Below the pieces are notes generated by a model, which saw only the letters and a list, made by a program, of their open reading frames with translations, searched no databases and was not told where the DNA came from. Made by a program: the position numbers and the translations under genes. Shown here piece by piece: positions 34,973 through 42,677 of a DNA stretch of 64,000 nucleotides. Each line of letters begins with the position of its first letter. The first letter of the stretch is position 1. Source of the DNA: M55B112 sp964539395 (GTDB taxonomy: Bacteria; Bacteroidota; Bacteroidia; Bacteroidales; GCA-2748055); assembly GCA_964539395.1 (NCBI GenBank), contig CAZIIU010000011.1:1-64000 (forward strand). Direction: 5' to 3'.

Positions 34973-35713
34973 CTATTCACATGAAATTCCGCGCCCTTCC
35001 AATCCCCTAAGCGCCATACCCAACTCTGCAAATGAGCGCTGCTCCATCAAAAGTCTGCTCGTGCACCTTCCTATATCCTCTATAAAATGGGCATCTGAAC
35101 TTTTCAGCAACTGATAAGGTTCCAGTTCCGGGTACATTCTTACTGCATCCTTCCTGCCTGTCTGCCGGAAAATCTCCACAGCATCTATATTCAGACCTGC
35201 AGGTAAAAATCCCAATTGTGCATAGATGCCATTCATCTTTCTGTCGACATGTGCAGGGACAAACAGCCCTCCGATCGCATGCACATACTCCGCCAAGTCA
35301 TCAATACCCTTATTCATCGCAGGGTAGAGAGATCTCTTCAACTCCGTGATAATCTGCTCCTCTGCATCAACGATTACCTGGTGACCAAACAGCTGAACAT
35401 CGTTTGGCATTACTGGCCGGTATCTGTCCAGGTACTCCTGGAACCGGTCAAGTTGATCATCCGTATCAAAGAACGCAAGACAGTGAACCTCTTCGCGCGT
35501 TGTAACCTCCGCCCCATAAACCACCCATAAGCCTCTTCTTTCACCCAACTCCCGGGTCAGTCGCGCATGACCCGTATGGTTATGGTCCGTTATAGCGATA
35601 ATATCCAGCCCTTTCCGTACGGCCCTTTCAACAATCTTCACCGGGCTCATCTCCAGGTCACCACATGGTGAGAGCACCGTATGAATATGAAGGTCCGCAC
35701 TGTAAATGTTCAT
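34973..35713 (-). CDS. PHP domain phosphoesterase
   Basis: 246 residues of the polymerase-and-histidinol-phosphatase family, metal-dependent phosphoesterases. Metal ligands are visible: DLHIHT (His-x-His) at the N-terminus, AITDHNHTGH, VPAHVDRK, and the C-terminal SSDAHFIEDIG. The substrate is unknown. Its placement between a GHKL ATPase and a DRTGG protein suggests it removes a phosphoryl or nucleotidyl group in the same circuit. It overlaps the upstream DRTGG gene by four bases. Confidence 0.88.
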   Translation of the reverse strand: MNIYSADLHIHTVLSPCGDLEMSPVKIVERAVRKGLDIIAITDHNHTGHARLTRELGERRGLWVVYGAEVTTREEVHCLAFFDTDDQLDRFQEYLDRYRPVMPNDVQLFGHQVIVDAEEQIITELKRSLYPAMNKGIDDLAEYVHAIGGLFVPAHVDRKMNGIYAQLGFLPAGLNIDAVEIFRQTGRKDAVRMYPELEPYQLLKSSDAHFIEDIGRCTSRLLMEQRSFAELGMALRGLEGRGISCE

Positions 35714-36048
35714 TCCTTGTTTAAAAAATTATAAAGCTTACCTGCCACCACAAAGGCCGGTTCCGTACTCACCAGAAACGGCACCTTTTCCTCTTCGGCT
35801 TTTAAAAGAACAGCCGAATCGGGTACTATACCATTGATCAGAATGACTGCTGCCAGCTCCTTAAGGGAAGCGATCGCCACTACATTCAGGTGCGATTGCA
35901 GGGTGATCCAAACCTCACCTTCCCTTGAATTTCCCATCACATCACTTAGCAGATCAGATACATAACCGCCTGAAATCCTCCTCTCCAACAAATCCGCTCC
36001 GCTGTAAACCTTCAGGTTTAACTTTTCCGTTAACTCTTTTATTGTCAT
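35710..36048 (-). CDS. DRTGG domain protein (second copy)
   Basis: 112 residues from the ATG at 36048. It consists of one DRTGG-like domain (GGYVSDLLSDVMGNSREGEVW, then HLNVVAIASLKELAAVIL). The longer ORF to 36120 runs into the upstream HydS-like gene and its extra residues are not domain-like, so I start at MTIKEL, one base after that gene's stop. DRTGG domains accompany CBS or phosphotransacetylase-like domains and may bind a nucleotide; no catalytic motif is visible. Paralogous to the gene at 37881-38225. Confidence 0.8.
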   Translation of the reverse strand: MTIKELTEKLNLKVYSGADLLERRISGGYVSDLLSDVMGNSREGEVWITLQSHLNVVAIASLKELAAVILINGIVPDSAVLLKAEEEKVPFLVSTEPAFVVAGKLYNFLNKE

Positions 36049-36049
36049 A

Positions 36050-37396
36050 TTATTTGCTTTGACTTCTGTAATCCCGGTCCGCGCCCCATATCCCGGCATT
36101 GATTCGGTCGACCTCATCAATAGTAATTTTGCCCTTTCTCAGGTAGAGTTCCTGCAGGAACACACAGGTGGAGAGCGTTGCCCTCTCCTGCACAATATCC
36201 TCTGCAAGCGATTTGCACGTGGGCGAGCCACATGCGGCACAATCGATTCCCGGAAGGACCTTCAGCAATTCATCCATCTTCTTCATCTTGTCAAGGGCCA
36301 TTGCACGGTCGCTATCCAATACCATCATGGATCGTTCCGGTATCGGATCCACGTTGAATCGGTCAGGGTCGTACATGCAGGAACGCTGTATGTTTTTATC
36401 AATGAGCCGTTTTGCCCTTCCATTCAACCGCTCCACCGTCAGAAACCGGTTCCCGCTGATCAGCACTCCGCCTGCACAACTCTCATCGCATGCGCGCAGT
36501 TCAAGAAAATCGAAATTTGCCTCTTCCGACTCCTCCAGCCGCTCCAGGAACTGTGTCACATTCGAGATTCCATCCACCGCCAGGCAACGGCCCTCCTGGT
36601 GTTTCGATTCGCCGCGCGTGAGGGTCCACAGGATCCCCTTGGGTGTCAGGTTACCGGTATCGTGCTGCTCCACCTCCACCTCCTTGTTGATAATCAGGTG
36701 CAGCATCTTGTTATAGAGAAACTCCATGTTAATTACACCGTTGAATGCGGATGCGATTTCACCAACCGGACTTTTCACCGAGGCAATCTTTGCTGCACAG
36801 GGTGTTACATAAAAGAGCCCGATCGATTCACTGTCAAATCCCTCTTTAATCAGTTGATCCTTGTAATGGATCGCAGCAATCTCTGAAGGGGCCTTCACCC
36901 TGATCAGGCTGTTCACCATCGACGGGAAACGAACCTGAATAAGCCGGACGATCGCCGGACAAAAAGTTGATATTACCGGCTTTTCACCTTCAAACTTTTC
37001 AATGAACCTGTCATATCCCTCCTGCACAAGATCAACCACACTATCGGTCTCAAAAATATGGGTGAACCCAAGCTTTTTCAAAGATCCGAATATCTCCTCC
37101 GTACTGATGGCAGAGGGAAACTGACCGATCAGGACCGATGGTACCAGTGCCACCCTCGCTTTGTACCTGAAAATCTCTTCAAAATCATCCTGCTCAACGA
37201 TAATAGCTGCAACCGGACAGGCCTTACAGCACTCCCCGCAATCAACACAGCGCTCTTCGAAAATCTCAGCAAGACCGTTCCTTACCCTGATGGCCTGTGT
37301 TGGACAAGCCTTCATGCAATGTGTACATCCGATACACAGCTCAGGAACTACCTTCAGTGCATGGTGAAACACGCTATTTCTCTCTCCTGATCCCAC
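36050..37396 (-). CDS. HydS-like [FeFe]-hydrogenase relative, putative sensory
   Basis: 448 residues. Order: 2x[4Fe-4S] ferredoxin (CIGCTHCMKACP, CVDCGECCKACP); an iron-hydrogenase large-subunit domain; then a C-terminal Fe-S domain (CAACGSPTCKSLAEDI...C). The H-cluster motifs are altered: TFCPAIV replaces TSCCPGW, TPCAAKIAS replaces MPCxxKxxE, and RACDESCAGG replaces the PGGC motif. The four cluster-ligand Cys seem kept but the proton-relay Cys is Phe. This fits putative H2-sensing (group C) rather than bulk-turnover enzymes. No PAS domain is present. The start is GTG; no in-frame ATG precedes the first cluster motif. It sits amid regulatory genes. Confidence 0.85.
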   Translation of the reverse strand: MGSGERNSVFHHALKVVPELCIGCTHCMKACPTQAIRVRNGLAEIFEERCVDCGECCKACPVAAIIVEQDDFEEIFRYKARVALVPSVLIGQFPSAISTEEIFGSLKKLGFTHIFETDSVVDLVQEGYDRFIEKFEGEKPVISTFCPAIVRLIQVRFPSMVNSLIRVKAPSEIAAIHYKDQLIKEGFDSESIGLFYVTPCAAKIASVKSPVGEIASAFNGVINMEFLYNKMLHLIINKEVEVEQHDTGNLTPKGILWTLTRGESKHQEGRCLAVDGISNVTQFLERLEESEEANFDFLELRACDESCAGGVLISGNRFLTVERLNGRAKRLIDKNIQRSCMYDPDRFNVDPIPERSMMVLDSDRAMALDKMKKMDELLKVLPGIDCAACGSPTCKSLAEDIVQERATLSTCVFLQELYLRKGKITIDEVDRINAGIWGADRDYRSQSK

Positions 37397-37467
37397 TTTT
37401 TTATCTGCCTCTTTTTCTGTTAAGACATGAAAGAATACTCTCCTCCATACCTGTATATACTCTGTTG

Positions 37468-37881
37468 TTATGCCAACCTGTTAACTATTTCCACCCTGGT
37501 GCCCTCACCGGGCGTGCTTTCAATATTGAAGGCATCGCTGTTCTTCCTGATGTTCGACAATCCCATCCCTGCACCGAAACCCATCTCGCGAACCTCCTTT
37601 GATGCCGTACTGTATCCCTCCTGCATCGCCAGCTCAATATCCTCTATCCCGGGTCCTCTGTCCGATACAACCATCCTGATCCGCTCCTCCTCAATTTCAA
37701 TCTCAATATCACCCTCGTATGCATGGGCAGCAACATTTACCTCCGTTTCGTACAATGCCACCACGACCCGCTTTATCAAAGGTGCCGGAACATCCAGTTG
37801 CTTAAGGATCCCTTTAACGGCACTTGAAGCCTTACCGGCATTCACAAAATCACCTCCCTTTATCCGGTAATCGAACCGCAT
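37468..37881 (-). CDS. RsbW/SpoIIAB-like ATP-binding protein
   Basis: 137 residues from the ATG at 37881, which overlaps the previous gene's TGA by one base (TGATG). It is an HATPase_c_2-type fold like anti-sigma factor kinases: N box (ALYETEVNVAAHAYEG), G1 (VSDRGPGI) and G2 (GAGMGLSNIRKNSD). No sigma factor or STAS antagonist is next door, so its partner may be one of the two DRTGG proteins or the HydS-like protein. An upstream ATG at 37947 is rejected because the added residues are out of family. Confidence 0.83.
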   Translation of the reverse strand: MRFDYRIKGGDFVNAGKASSAVKGILKQLDVPAPLIKRVVVALYETEVNVAAHAYEGDIEIEIEEERIRMVVSDRGPGIEDIELAMQEGYSTASKEVREMGFGAGMGLSNIRKNSDAFNIESTPGEGTRVEIVNRLA

Positions 37882-38225
37882 CAAAATACCGGCTTTATTC
37901 CGGCAGCATACAGGATGCCGGAAATTCTGAACAATGAGTAGCTGCACTTGATCAAAGTGATGCCACCCTCCTCTGCCATTGTGATCATCTCCTCCCCCAC
38001 CTCCTTGTTCCTGGCAATGATGATCAACTCTATGTCAGACATTTCAGCCGTACGGATGGCCTGCACGTTTGCCAGTCCGGTGATCAATACCGTTCGCTCA
38101 TAATCACGGGTCAGCACATCACTCATCAGGTCAGATGAAAAGGCATACTCGATCTCCTTCTGAAGATCCGCCCCTTTCGTCAGTATCTGTGCATTCAACT
38201 CATTTACTATTTCTGCTACCCGCAT
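37881..38225 (-). CDS. DRTGG domain protein (first copy)
   Basis: 114 residues, one DRTGG-like domain (FSSDLMSDVLTRDYERTVLI, ANVQAIRTAEMSDIELIIIA, then LIKCSYSLFRISGILY). First gene of the ten-gene hydrogenase operon. Its paralogue lies three genes downstream, flanking the HydS-like gene on the other side. A near-consensus Rex operator begins 23 bases upstream of its start. Confidence 0.82.
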   Translation of the reverse strand: MRVAEIVNELNAQILTKGADLQKEIEYAFSSDLMSDVLTRDYERTVLITGLANVQAIRTAEMSDIELIIIARNKEVGEEMITMAEEGGITLIKCSYSLFRISGILYAAGIKPVF

Positions 38226-38247
38226 ATGAACAATTCTATAATTTACA

Positions 38248-38265
38248 TTGTTATCCTTTTCACAA
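38248..38265. promoter_or_regulatory. candidate Rex operator, site 1
   Basis: TTGTTATCCTTTTCACAA matches 13 of the 14 specified bases of the Rex box TTGTKAA-N4-TTMACAA (mismatch at the seventh base). It is centred about 30 bases upstream of the first hydrogenase-operon start codon. Rex represses fermentation genes at low NADH/NAD+ in many bacteria; [FeFe]-hydrogenase and lactate dehydrogenase are known target classes. Confidence 0.65.
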
Positions 38266-38321
38266 TGATGACCAAAAAAAATATACAGATTCTAGCCCGA
38301 TTCGAAGTTAAATCATTATTT

Positions 38322-38339
38322 CTGTTATTCTTTTCACAC
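38322..38339. promoter_or_regulatory. candidate Rex-like operator, site 2
   Basis: CTGTTATTCTTTTCACAC resembles the Rex box at 11 of 14 positions. Its inner 16 bases (38323-38338) repeat site 1 with a single substitution, 74 bases away and in the same orientation. Confidence 0.5.
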
Positions 38340-38388
38340 TTAAGGATAAAAAAAATATGTCAATTGTGAATACAAAGATAATACAAAG

Positions 38389-38420
38389 TTGAATGCGTGA
38401 TTCACAGAGAGTTATTTTCG
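38389..38420 (+). promoter_or_regulatory. candidate ldhA promoter with internal palindrome
   Basis: TTG at 38389-38391, a 21-base spacer, then TATTTTCG at 38413-38420 (one mismatch to TAnnTTTG), 28 bases before the ldhA ATG. A 9-base palindrome GTGATTCAC (38397-38405), continuing as TTCACAG, sits in the spacer, an ideal repressor position. Confidence 0.45.
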
Positions 38421-38448
38421 TTATTATATATACTAATTCTAAATAAAA

Positions 38449-39456
38449 ATGATAAAAATTGCAGTTTTTTCCGCCAAATCGTACGACATTGAACATTTAA
38501 CGAATGAGAATACAAAGTACAATTACGAAATGGAGTATTTCGAGGTGCCGCTGAGCAGACAAACAGCAAAACTGGCGACAGGAGCCGATGCTGTGTGTGC
38601 CTTTGTAAATGATAAGATCAACAGCGACACCCTCACCGCACTCGCGGAACTGAATATAGGCCTGATTGCACTTCGTTGTGCGGGCTTCAACAACGTAGAT
38701 CTCAGTGCTGCTGCTGAACTGGGAATCCGCATAATGAGGGTGCCGGCTTACTCGCCCCATGCGGTGGCAGAGCATGCCGTTGCGCTCATACTGACCCTGA
38801 ACCGGAAAACCCACAAGTCGTACAACCGGGTAAGGGAGACTAATTTTTCGCTCGAACGCCTTGTAGGTTTCGACCTGGAGAAAAAGACCGTCGGTTTAAT
38901 TGGTACCGGTAAGATCGGCCAGGTCTTTGCAGAAATCATGATAGGATTCAGATGCAAGATCATAGCTTACGATCCATATCCGAATGATGAATTGCGAAGG
39001 CGAGGAGTGATCTACATGGAAAAAAATGAGGTGTTCAGGCAAGCCGATATCCTCTCTCTTCATTGTCCACTGACTCCCGAAACAAATCAGATCGTGAACC
39101 GGGAGACATTGGGACTGATGAAACGGGGAGCCATGTTGATCAATACCAGCCGAGGGAAACTGATCAATACAAACGATGCGATTGATGCTCTGAGGGAGAA
39201 ACAGTTGGGTTATCTCGGCATCGATGTCTACGCAGAGGAAGAGAAACTATTCTTCAGGGACCTTTCTGAGCACATCATTGATGATGAGAAGATCATGCAA
39301 TTGATGACGTTCCCCAATGTACTGATCACCGCTCACCAGGGGTTTCTTACAAAAGAGGCGCTTAGTGAAATTGCTGCCACAACCCTTATAAACATTACAG
39401 ACTATTCAAATGGCACGAGGAATGAAAACGAGGTTACAACAGAGATGCTGGCTTAA
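38449..39456 (+). CDS. ldhA: D-lactate dehydrogenase
   Basis: 335 residues of the D-2-hydroxyacid dehydrogenase family, D-LDH branch, reducing pyruvate to D-lactate with NADH. Visible features: the substrate-binding Arg region (LRCAGFNNVDL), the Rossmann motif VGLIGTGKIGQ, the catalytic Arg in INTSRGKLINT, the Glu in the DVYAEEE segment, and the catalytic His in ITAHQGFLT. Divergent from the hydrogenase operon over a 223-base region carrying Rex-like sites, so lactate and H2 formation are probably co-regulated as NADH sinks. It converges on the GroES-like gene with only five bases between stops. Confidence 0.94.
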   Translation: MIKIAVFSAKSYDIEHLTNENTKYNYEMEYFEVPLSRQTAKLATGADAVCAFVNDKINSDTLTALAELNIGLIALRCAGFNNVDLSAAAELGIRIMRVPAYSPHAVAEHAVALILTLNRKTHKSYNRVRETNFSLERLVGFDLEKKTVGLIGTGKIGQVFAEIMIGFRCKIIAYDPYPNDELRRRGVIYMEKNEVFRQADILSLHCPLTPETNQIVNRETLGLMKRGAMLINTSRGKLINTNDAIDALREKQLGYLGIDVYAEEEKLFFRDLSEHIIDDEKIMQLMTFPNVLITAHQGFLTKEALSEIAATTLINITDYSNGTRNENEVTTEMLA

Positions 39457-39461
39457 TTCCA

Positions 39462-39842
39462 TCAACCGAACAGCTCTTCATCACGGATCAGCATCAGGAT
39501 GGCCGAATGGGGAATGATGATGTATTTTTCCTTGTTGAATTCAATTTCATACCCGCTACTCTGCAAGTAAACAGCCAGATCTCCCTCCTTTGGCTGCAGT
39601 GGTACATATTTCACCCCGTCCTTCACATCCATCCAGGGCTCATCATCACTAATGGCAGGAATGGGATAACCAGGGCCCACCTTCAACACATAGCCACTGT
39701 TTACCTTTTCCTTCTCCTGTACACCCGGCGGAAGATAGAGACCTGATTTTGTTTTTTCCATCTGACTTTTGGGCTTAATCAGTACACGGTCACCCACCAT
39801 GATAAATTTCTTCAGATCCTTCTCTTCAATTTGGAGGTTCAT
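39462..39842 (-). CDS. GroES-like co-chaperone family protein
   Basis: 126 residues. The core is a Cpn10/GroES fold (MVGDRVLIKPKS, SGLYLPPGVQEKEKVNSGYVLKVGPG, YIIIPHSAILMLI). It is about 30 residues longer than classical GroES, mainly through an insertion around PIPAISDDEPWMDVKDG, and has an extra N-terminal segment. No groEL is adjacent. Bacteroidota commonly encode this divergent second GroES besides the groESL operon; its client or partner is unknown. Confidence 0.85.
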   Translation of the reverse strand: MNLQIEEKDLKKFIMVGDRVLIKPKSQMEKTKSGLYLPPGVQEKEKVNSGYVLKVGPGYPIPAISDDEPWMDVKDGVKYVPLQPKEGDLAVYLQSSGYEIEFNKEKYIIIPHSAILMLIRDEELFG

Positions 39843-39972
39843 CTATACAAATCCTTTATTAAAAAATGAGTCTGATTGAGCTTAAAGATTCTTCACTCAA
39901 CCTGCTGTTGGTTTTATACCGAAAAACAGGTAAATCTTCAACAAAGATAACAAATTGTGCGTGGTCACACCA

Positions 39973-40725
39973 CTAAAAATTCAGCTGATCCTTCAATGCC
40001 TGCATTCCGGTGCGGCTGACAGGCACCTTTTTTCCACTTTTGAGACTAAGTATATAGTTGGTCTTTTCATAGGGTTCAATGCGGTCAATTGTCTGAATAT
40101 TGACGATGTACGATCTGTGAACCCTGATAAACATCGTCGGATCAAGATGCTTTTCAAAGAATTTCATGGTCTGCTGTTTCAAGTAACGGTCGTCCTTTGT
40201 ATAGACCATCACATAATCGTCCTGCGCCTCCAGGAACTCAATTTTTTCCGTGGCCACCACATGAATCCGGCCACCCTTTTTTATTACAACCCGGTGCAAT
40301 AGTTCATCACTCTCTTCAAAATGCTTTCTGATCCGGTCAATCTGATCCACATTCTCCCCTTTGGCATCCAGCCGGTCAAATAACTTTTGAAGCGCCTCCC
40401 CGAACCGCTCCCTTGAAAAAGGTTTGAGCAGATAATCTGTGGCATTCTCCTCAAAAGCCCTGATAGCAAATTGGTCATACGCCGTTGTAAAAATAACCGC
40501 AGGCTTATAATCGAGCAATTCAAGCATCTCGAATCCGGTAAGTTTCGGCATCTGTACATCCAAAAAAATCACCTCAGGTTGAAGCTCATGAATGGCCTTC
40601 AATCCTGTAAAACCATTGTCATACTCCCCCAGCAATTCGATCCTTTCAACATGGATAAGGTATCCCTTTATCAAATCCCTGGCGGGCTTTTCATCTTCAA
40701 TGATCAATGCTGTTATTTTTCTCAT
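39973..40725 (-). CDS. LytTR-type response regulator
   Basis: 250 residues from the ATG at 40725. An N-terminal receiver domain carries the acidic pair (IIEDEK), the phospho-acceptor in VIFLDVQMPKLTG, and the conserved Lys (YLLKPF). A C-terminal LytTR DNA-binding domain covers about 150-250 (FIRVHRSYIVNIQTIDRIEP). The longer ORF to 40779 overlaps the upstream kinase and its extra residues are not receiver-like. Partner of the LytS-like kinase directly upstream. Probable target: its own operon including the LiaF-like gene. Confidence 0.93.
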   Translation of the reverse strand: MRKITALIIEDEKPARDLIKGYLIHVERIELLGEYDNGFTGLKAIHELQPEVIFLDVQMPKLTGFEMLELLDYKPAVIFTTAYDQFAIRAFEENATDYLLKPFSRERFGEALQKLFDRLDAKGENVDQIDRIRKHFEESDELLHRVVIKKGGRIHVVATEKIEFLEAQDDYVMVYTKDDRYLKQQTMKFFEKHLDPTMFIRVHRSYIVNIQTIDRIEPYEKTNYILSLKSGKKVPVSRTGMQALKDQLNF

Positions 40726-40771
40726 ATTTATCTCTGTTTTAAGGATCGTGGTATCCTGACATTTTAATCCA

Positions 40772-41836
40772 TCATACACTGGTCTGATTTCCGAAAGGTA
40801 TAAATATTAAAACCCTGAATACCCCGTTATTCGCACTGCTTGTCATTCTGCCCTGCCCATCATATGCCAGCCGGATCCGCTCTGATACATTTTGTAATCC
40901 AACACCCGTTCCACGCCTTGATGGCTGTCCATCATCATAATTGTTAATCAACTCCAGTTGCAGAAACCCATTGGTAAGTTTACATTTAAAATCAACCGAT
41001 ACTGGTTCTAAACTCTCATAGACACCATGCCTGATCGCATTTTCGACCAGGGGTTGCAAAATCATTGTAGGTACCTTTATATGCCGGCAATTACCCGGTG
41101 CATCCATCGCGTATTCCAACTTGTCACCAAACCTGATTTGTTCAATGGCAAGGTAATCTATCATCCTCCCCAACTCCTCCTCCAGGGGAACAAACTCACT
41201 TTCACGGTGTTTTAGAGAATACCTCAAAAAATCGGACAGCCGGATGATCATATCCCTTGCCTCCTCCGGATTGCTTAATATAAGCGAGGAAATGGAATTC
41301 AATGAGTTAAACAGGAAATGAGGATTTATCTGCGATTTCAACATATTTAGCTCCGACTCCTTTACAAGCGTCTTTAACTTTTCCTCTGCCTGGGCCCTTT
41401 CACGCAGGGACCGTGCATAAGAGACCAGATAATAGATAAGTACCAGAACAAGGTATACCATTGCCCCGACAAAACCACGCCAAAAAACTGATGCTGAGAG
41501 AAAATTTGCATATTCACGTTCAGACCCGAACAGTACGCCCAGAATCCCTACGGTAATCATTAACCAAACAGCTATCACTACAATTCCTGCAACAACGTGG
41601 GCCGAGATTGAATAGATAGGCGACTCCTTTTTTACTGGAATATAAGTGGTTGGGTACCAAACGATCAAACCCAATAACCCGAATAACAATACACTGAGTA
41701 GCGACTCGGTGACAGAGATTGCCGGGGAAAATCCTCTGCTGAAATGTAAAAATATGGAATTTCCCAGTCCAATAATGAACCAAACAAATATATAGATGAT
41801 CGTTGCTTTCCGCTGACTTGTAAACGGATGGCTCAT
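40772..41836 (-). CDS. LytS-like sensor histidine kinase
   Basis: 354 residues. Four predicted membrane helices lie in residues 10-150, with no large sensor domain, then a coiled coil and a His_kinase domain with the phospho-accepting motif SQINPHFLFNSLNSISS. The GHKL ATPase has the N box (LVENAIRHGVYE) and G box (GTGVGLQNVSERI). The intramembrane-sensing layout suggests detection of envelope stress, consistent with the LiaF-like neighbour four bases upstream. Confidence 0.93.
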   Translation of the reverse strand: MSHPFTSQRKATIIYIFVWFIIGLGNSIFLHFSRGFSPAISVTESLLSVLLFGLLGLIVWYPTTYIPVKKESPIYSISAHVVAGIVVIAVWLMITVGILGVLFGSEREYANFLSASVFWRGFVGAMVYLVLVLIYYLVSYARSLRERAQAEEKLKTLVKESELNMLKSQINPHFLFNSLNSISSLILSNPEEARDMIIRLSDFLRYSLKHRESEFVPLEEELGRMIDYLAIEQIRFGDKLEYAMDAPGNCRHIKVPTMILQPLVENAIRHGVYESLEPVSVDFKCKLTNGFLQLELINNYDDGQPSRRGTGVGLQNVSERIRLAYDGQGRMTSSANNGVFRVLIFIPFGNQTSV

Positions 41837-41840
41837 TGGG

Positions 41841-42560
41841 CTAAAAGTTTGTTAGCTCACCGCCTCCGAAAATGGCAACACCCCGGATAATAAGCTGGCG
41901 GCTGGAATCCGGAACGATTATTGAGCGCTCTCTCTTATCAGAAAAACCTCCAAACACCGAAGTGACTTCCAGCTTAATGTCCCAACCCTCAGGAAGGATA
42001 AATTTCGAACCTCCGAAAATCATTGTTATCTCCAGGTAATTTTTACCTTCAGCAAGAACTACCTTGCGCATATCATATTTCGCCCCTCCAAAAATGTTGG
42101 TAATCTTACCTCCCTGGAAGTTTTTCGAATGCAGGATTTGTTCGGATCCCCCGAAAATTGCCACATCATCAAGTATATCCTCCTCAGAGCTTGAAAGATT
42201 CCTCCTGCTATGATGGGAACATCTGCCCTTGCCAAAAATGATCAATAAACCTACCAATATCAATATTGAAGGCCAAAAGAGACTTCGCCAAAAATGTGGA
42301 ACATCAAAAAATTTGGGCATAATAAAAAACACCCCGATTGCCAGCAGGATATAACCTGTTGATTTGCTCTCACGGCTCGAGATGAATATTACCCCGAGTA
42401 CGATAAGGATCATCTGCCAGCTAAAAATTATGTCCCTCGTTCTCCAGGGAACTGCATCAACTATTTCAGCCAACACGGCAAGTCCCAGCAAAACCAGCAC
42501 AATTCCAAGCACCAGGTGGGCTCTTGTATTTCTTGAAAAACGTTTATTCTTGCTATCCAT
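41841..42560 (-). CDS. LiaF-like membrane protein
   Basis: 239 residues. About four transmembrane helices (17-115) are followed by a soluble C-terminal domain of the LiaF/DUF2154 type. That domain contains the repeated FGG motif (VAIFGGSEQ, TNIFGGAKYD, MIFGGSKFIL, SVFGGFSD, VAIFGGGEL), i.e. a short beta-helix-like repeat. In Firmicutes LiaF inhibits the LiaRS two-component system. Here the gene starts the operon with a LytS-like kinase and LytTR regulator, so an analogous inhibitory role is inferred. Confidence 0.87.
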   Translation of the reverse strand: MDSKNKRFSRNTRAHLVLGIVLVLLGLAVLAEIVDAVPWRTRDIIFSWQMILIVLGVIFISSRESKSTGYILLAIGVFFIMPKFFDVPHFWRSLFWPSILILVGLLIIFGKGRCSHHSRRNLSSSEEDILDDVAIFGGSEQILHSKNFQGGKITNIFGGAKYDMRKVVLAEGKNYLEITMIFGGSKFILPEGWDIKLEVTSVFGGFSDKRERSIIVPDSSRQLIIRGVAIFGGGELTNF

Positions 42561-42677
42561 TTTTCGCTTAATTATTGTATGATCAAATATAACCCATCTT
42601 TCAGGCCGGAGAAAAGCAAAATCGGTAAGCTGTGGCGAATTATCGGTAAATCGTCTGATGAAATACTGTCTGGTAAC

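Noticed and set aside
38248..38265. resemblance to the lac operator (TTGTGA...ATAACAA on the minus strand)
   Set aside because: No LacI-family gene or sugar genes are nearby; spacing and half-sites fit a Rex box better and the flanking genes are Rex-type targets.
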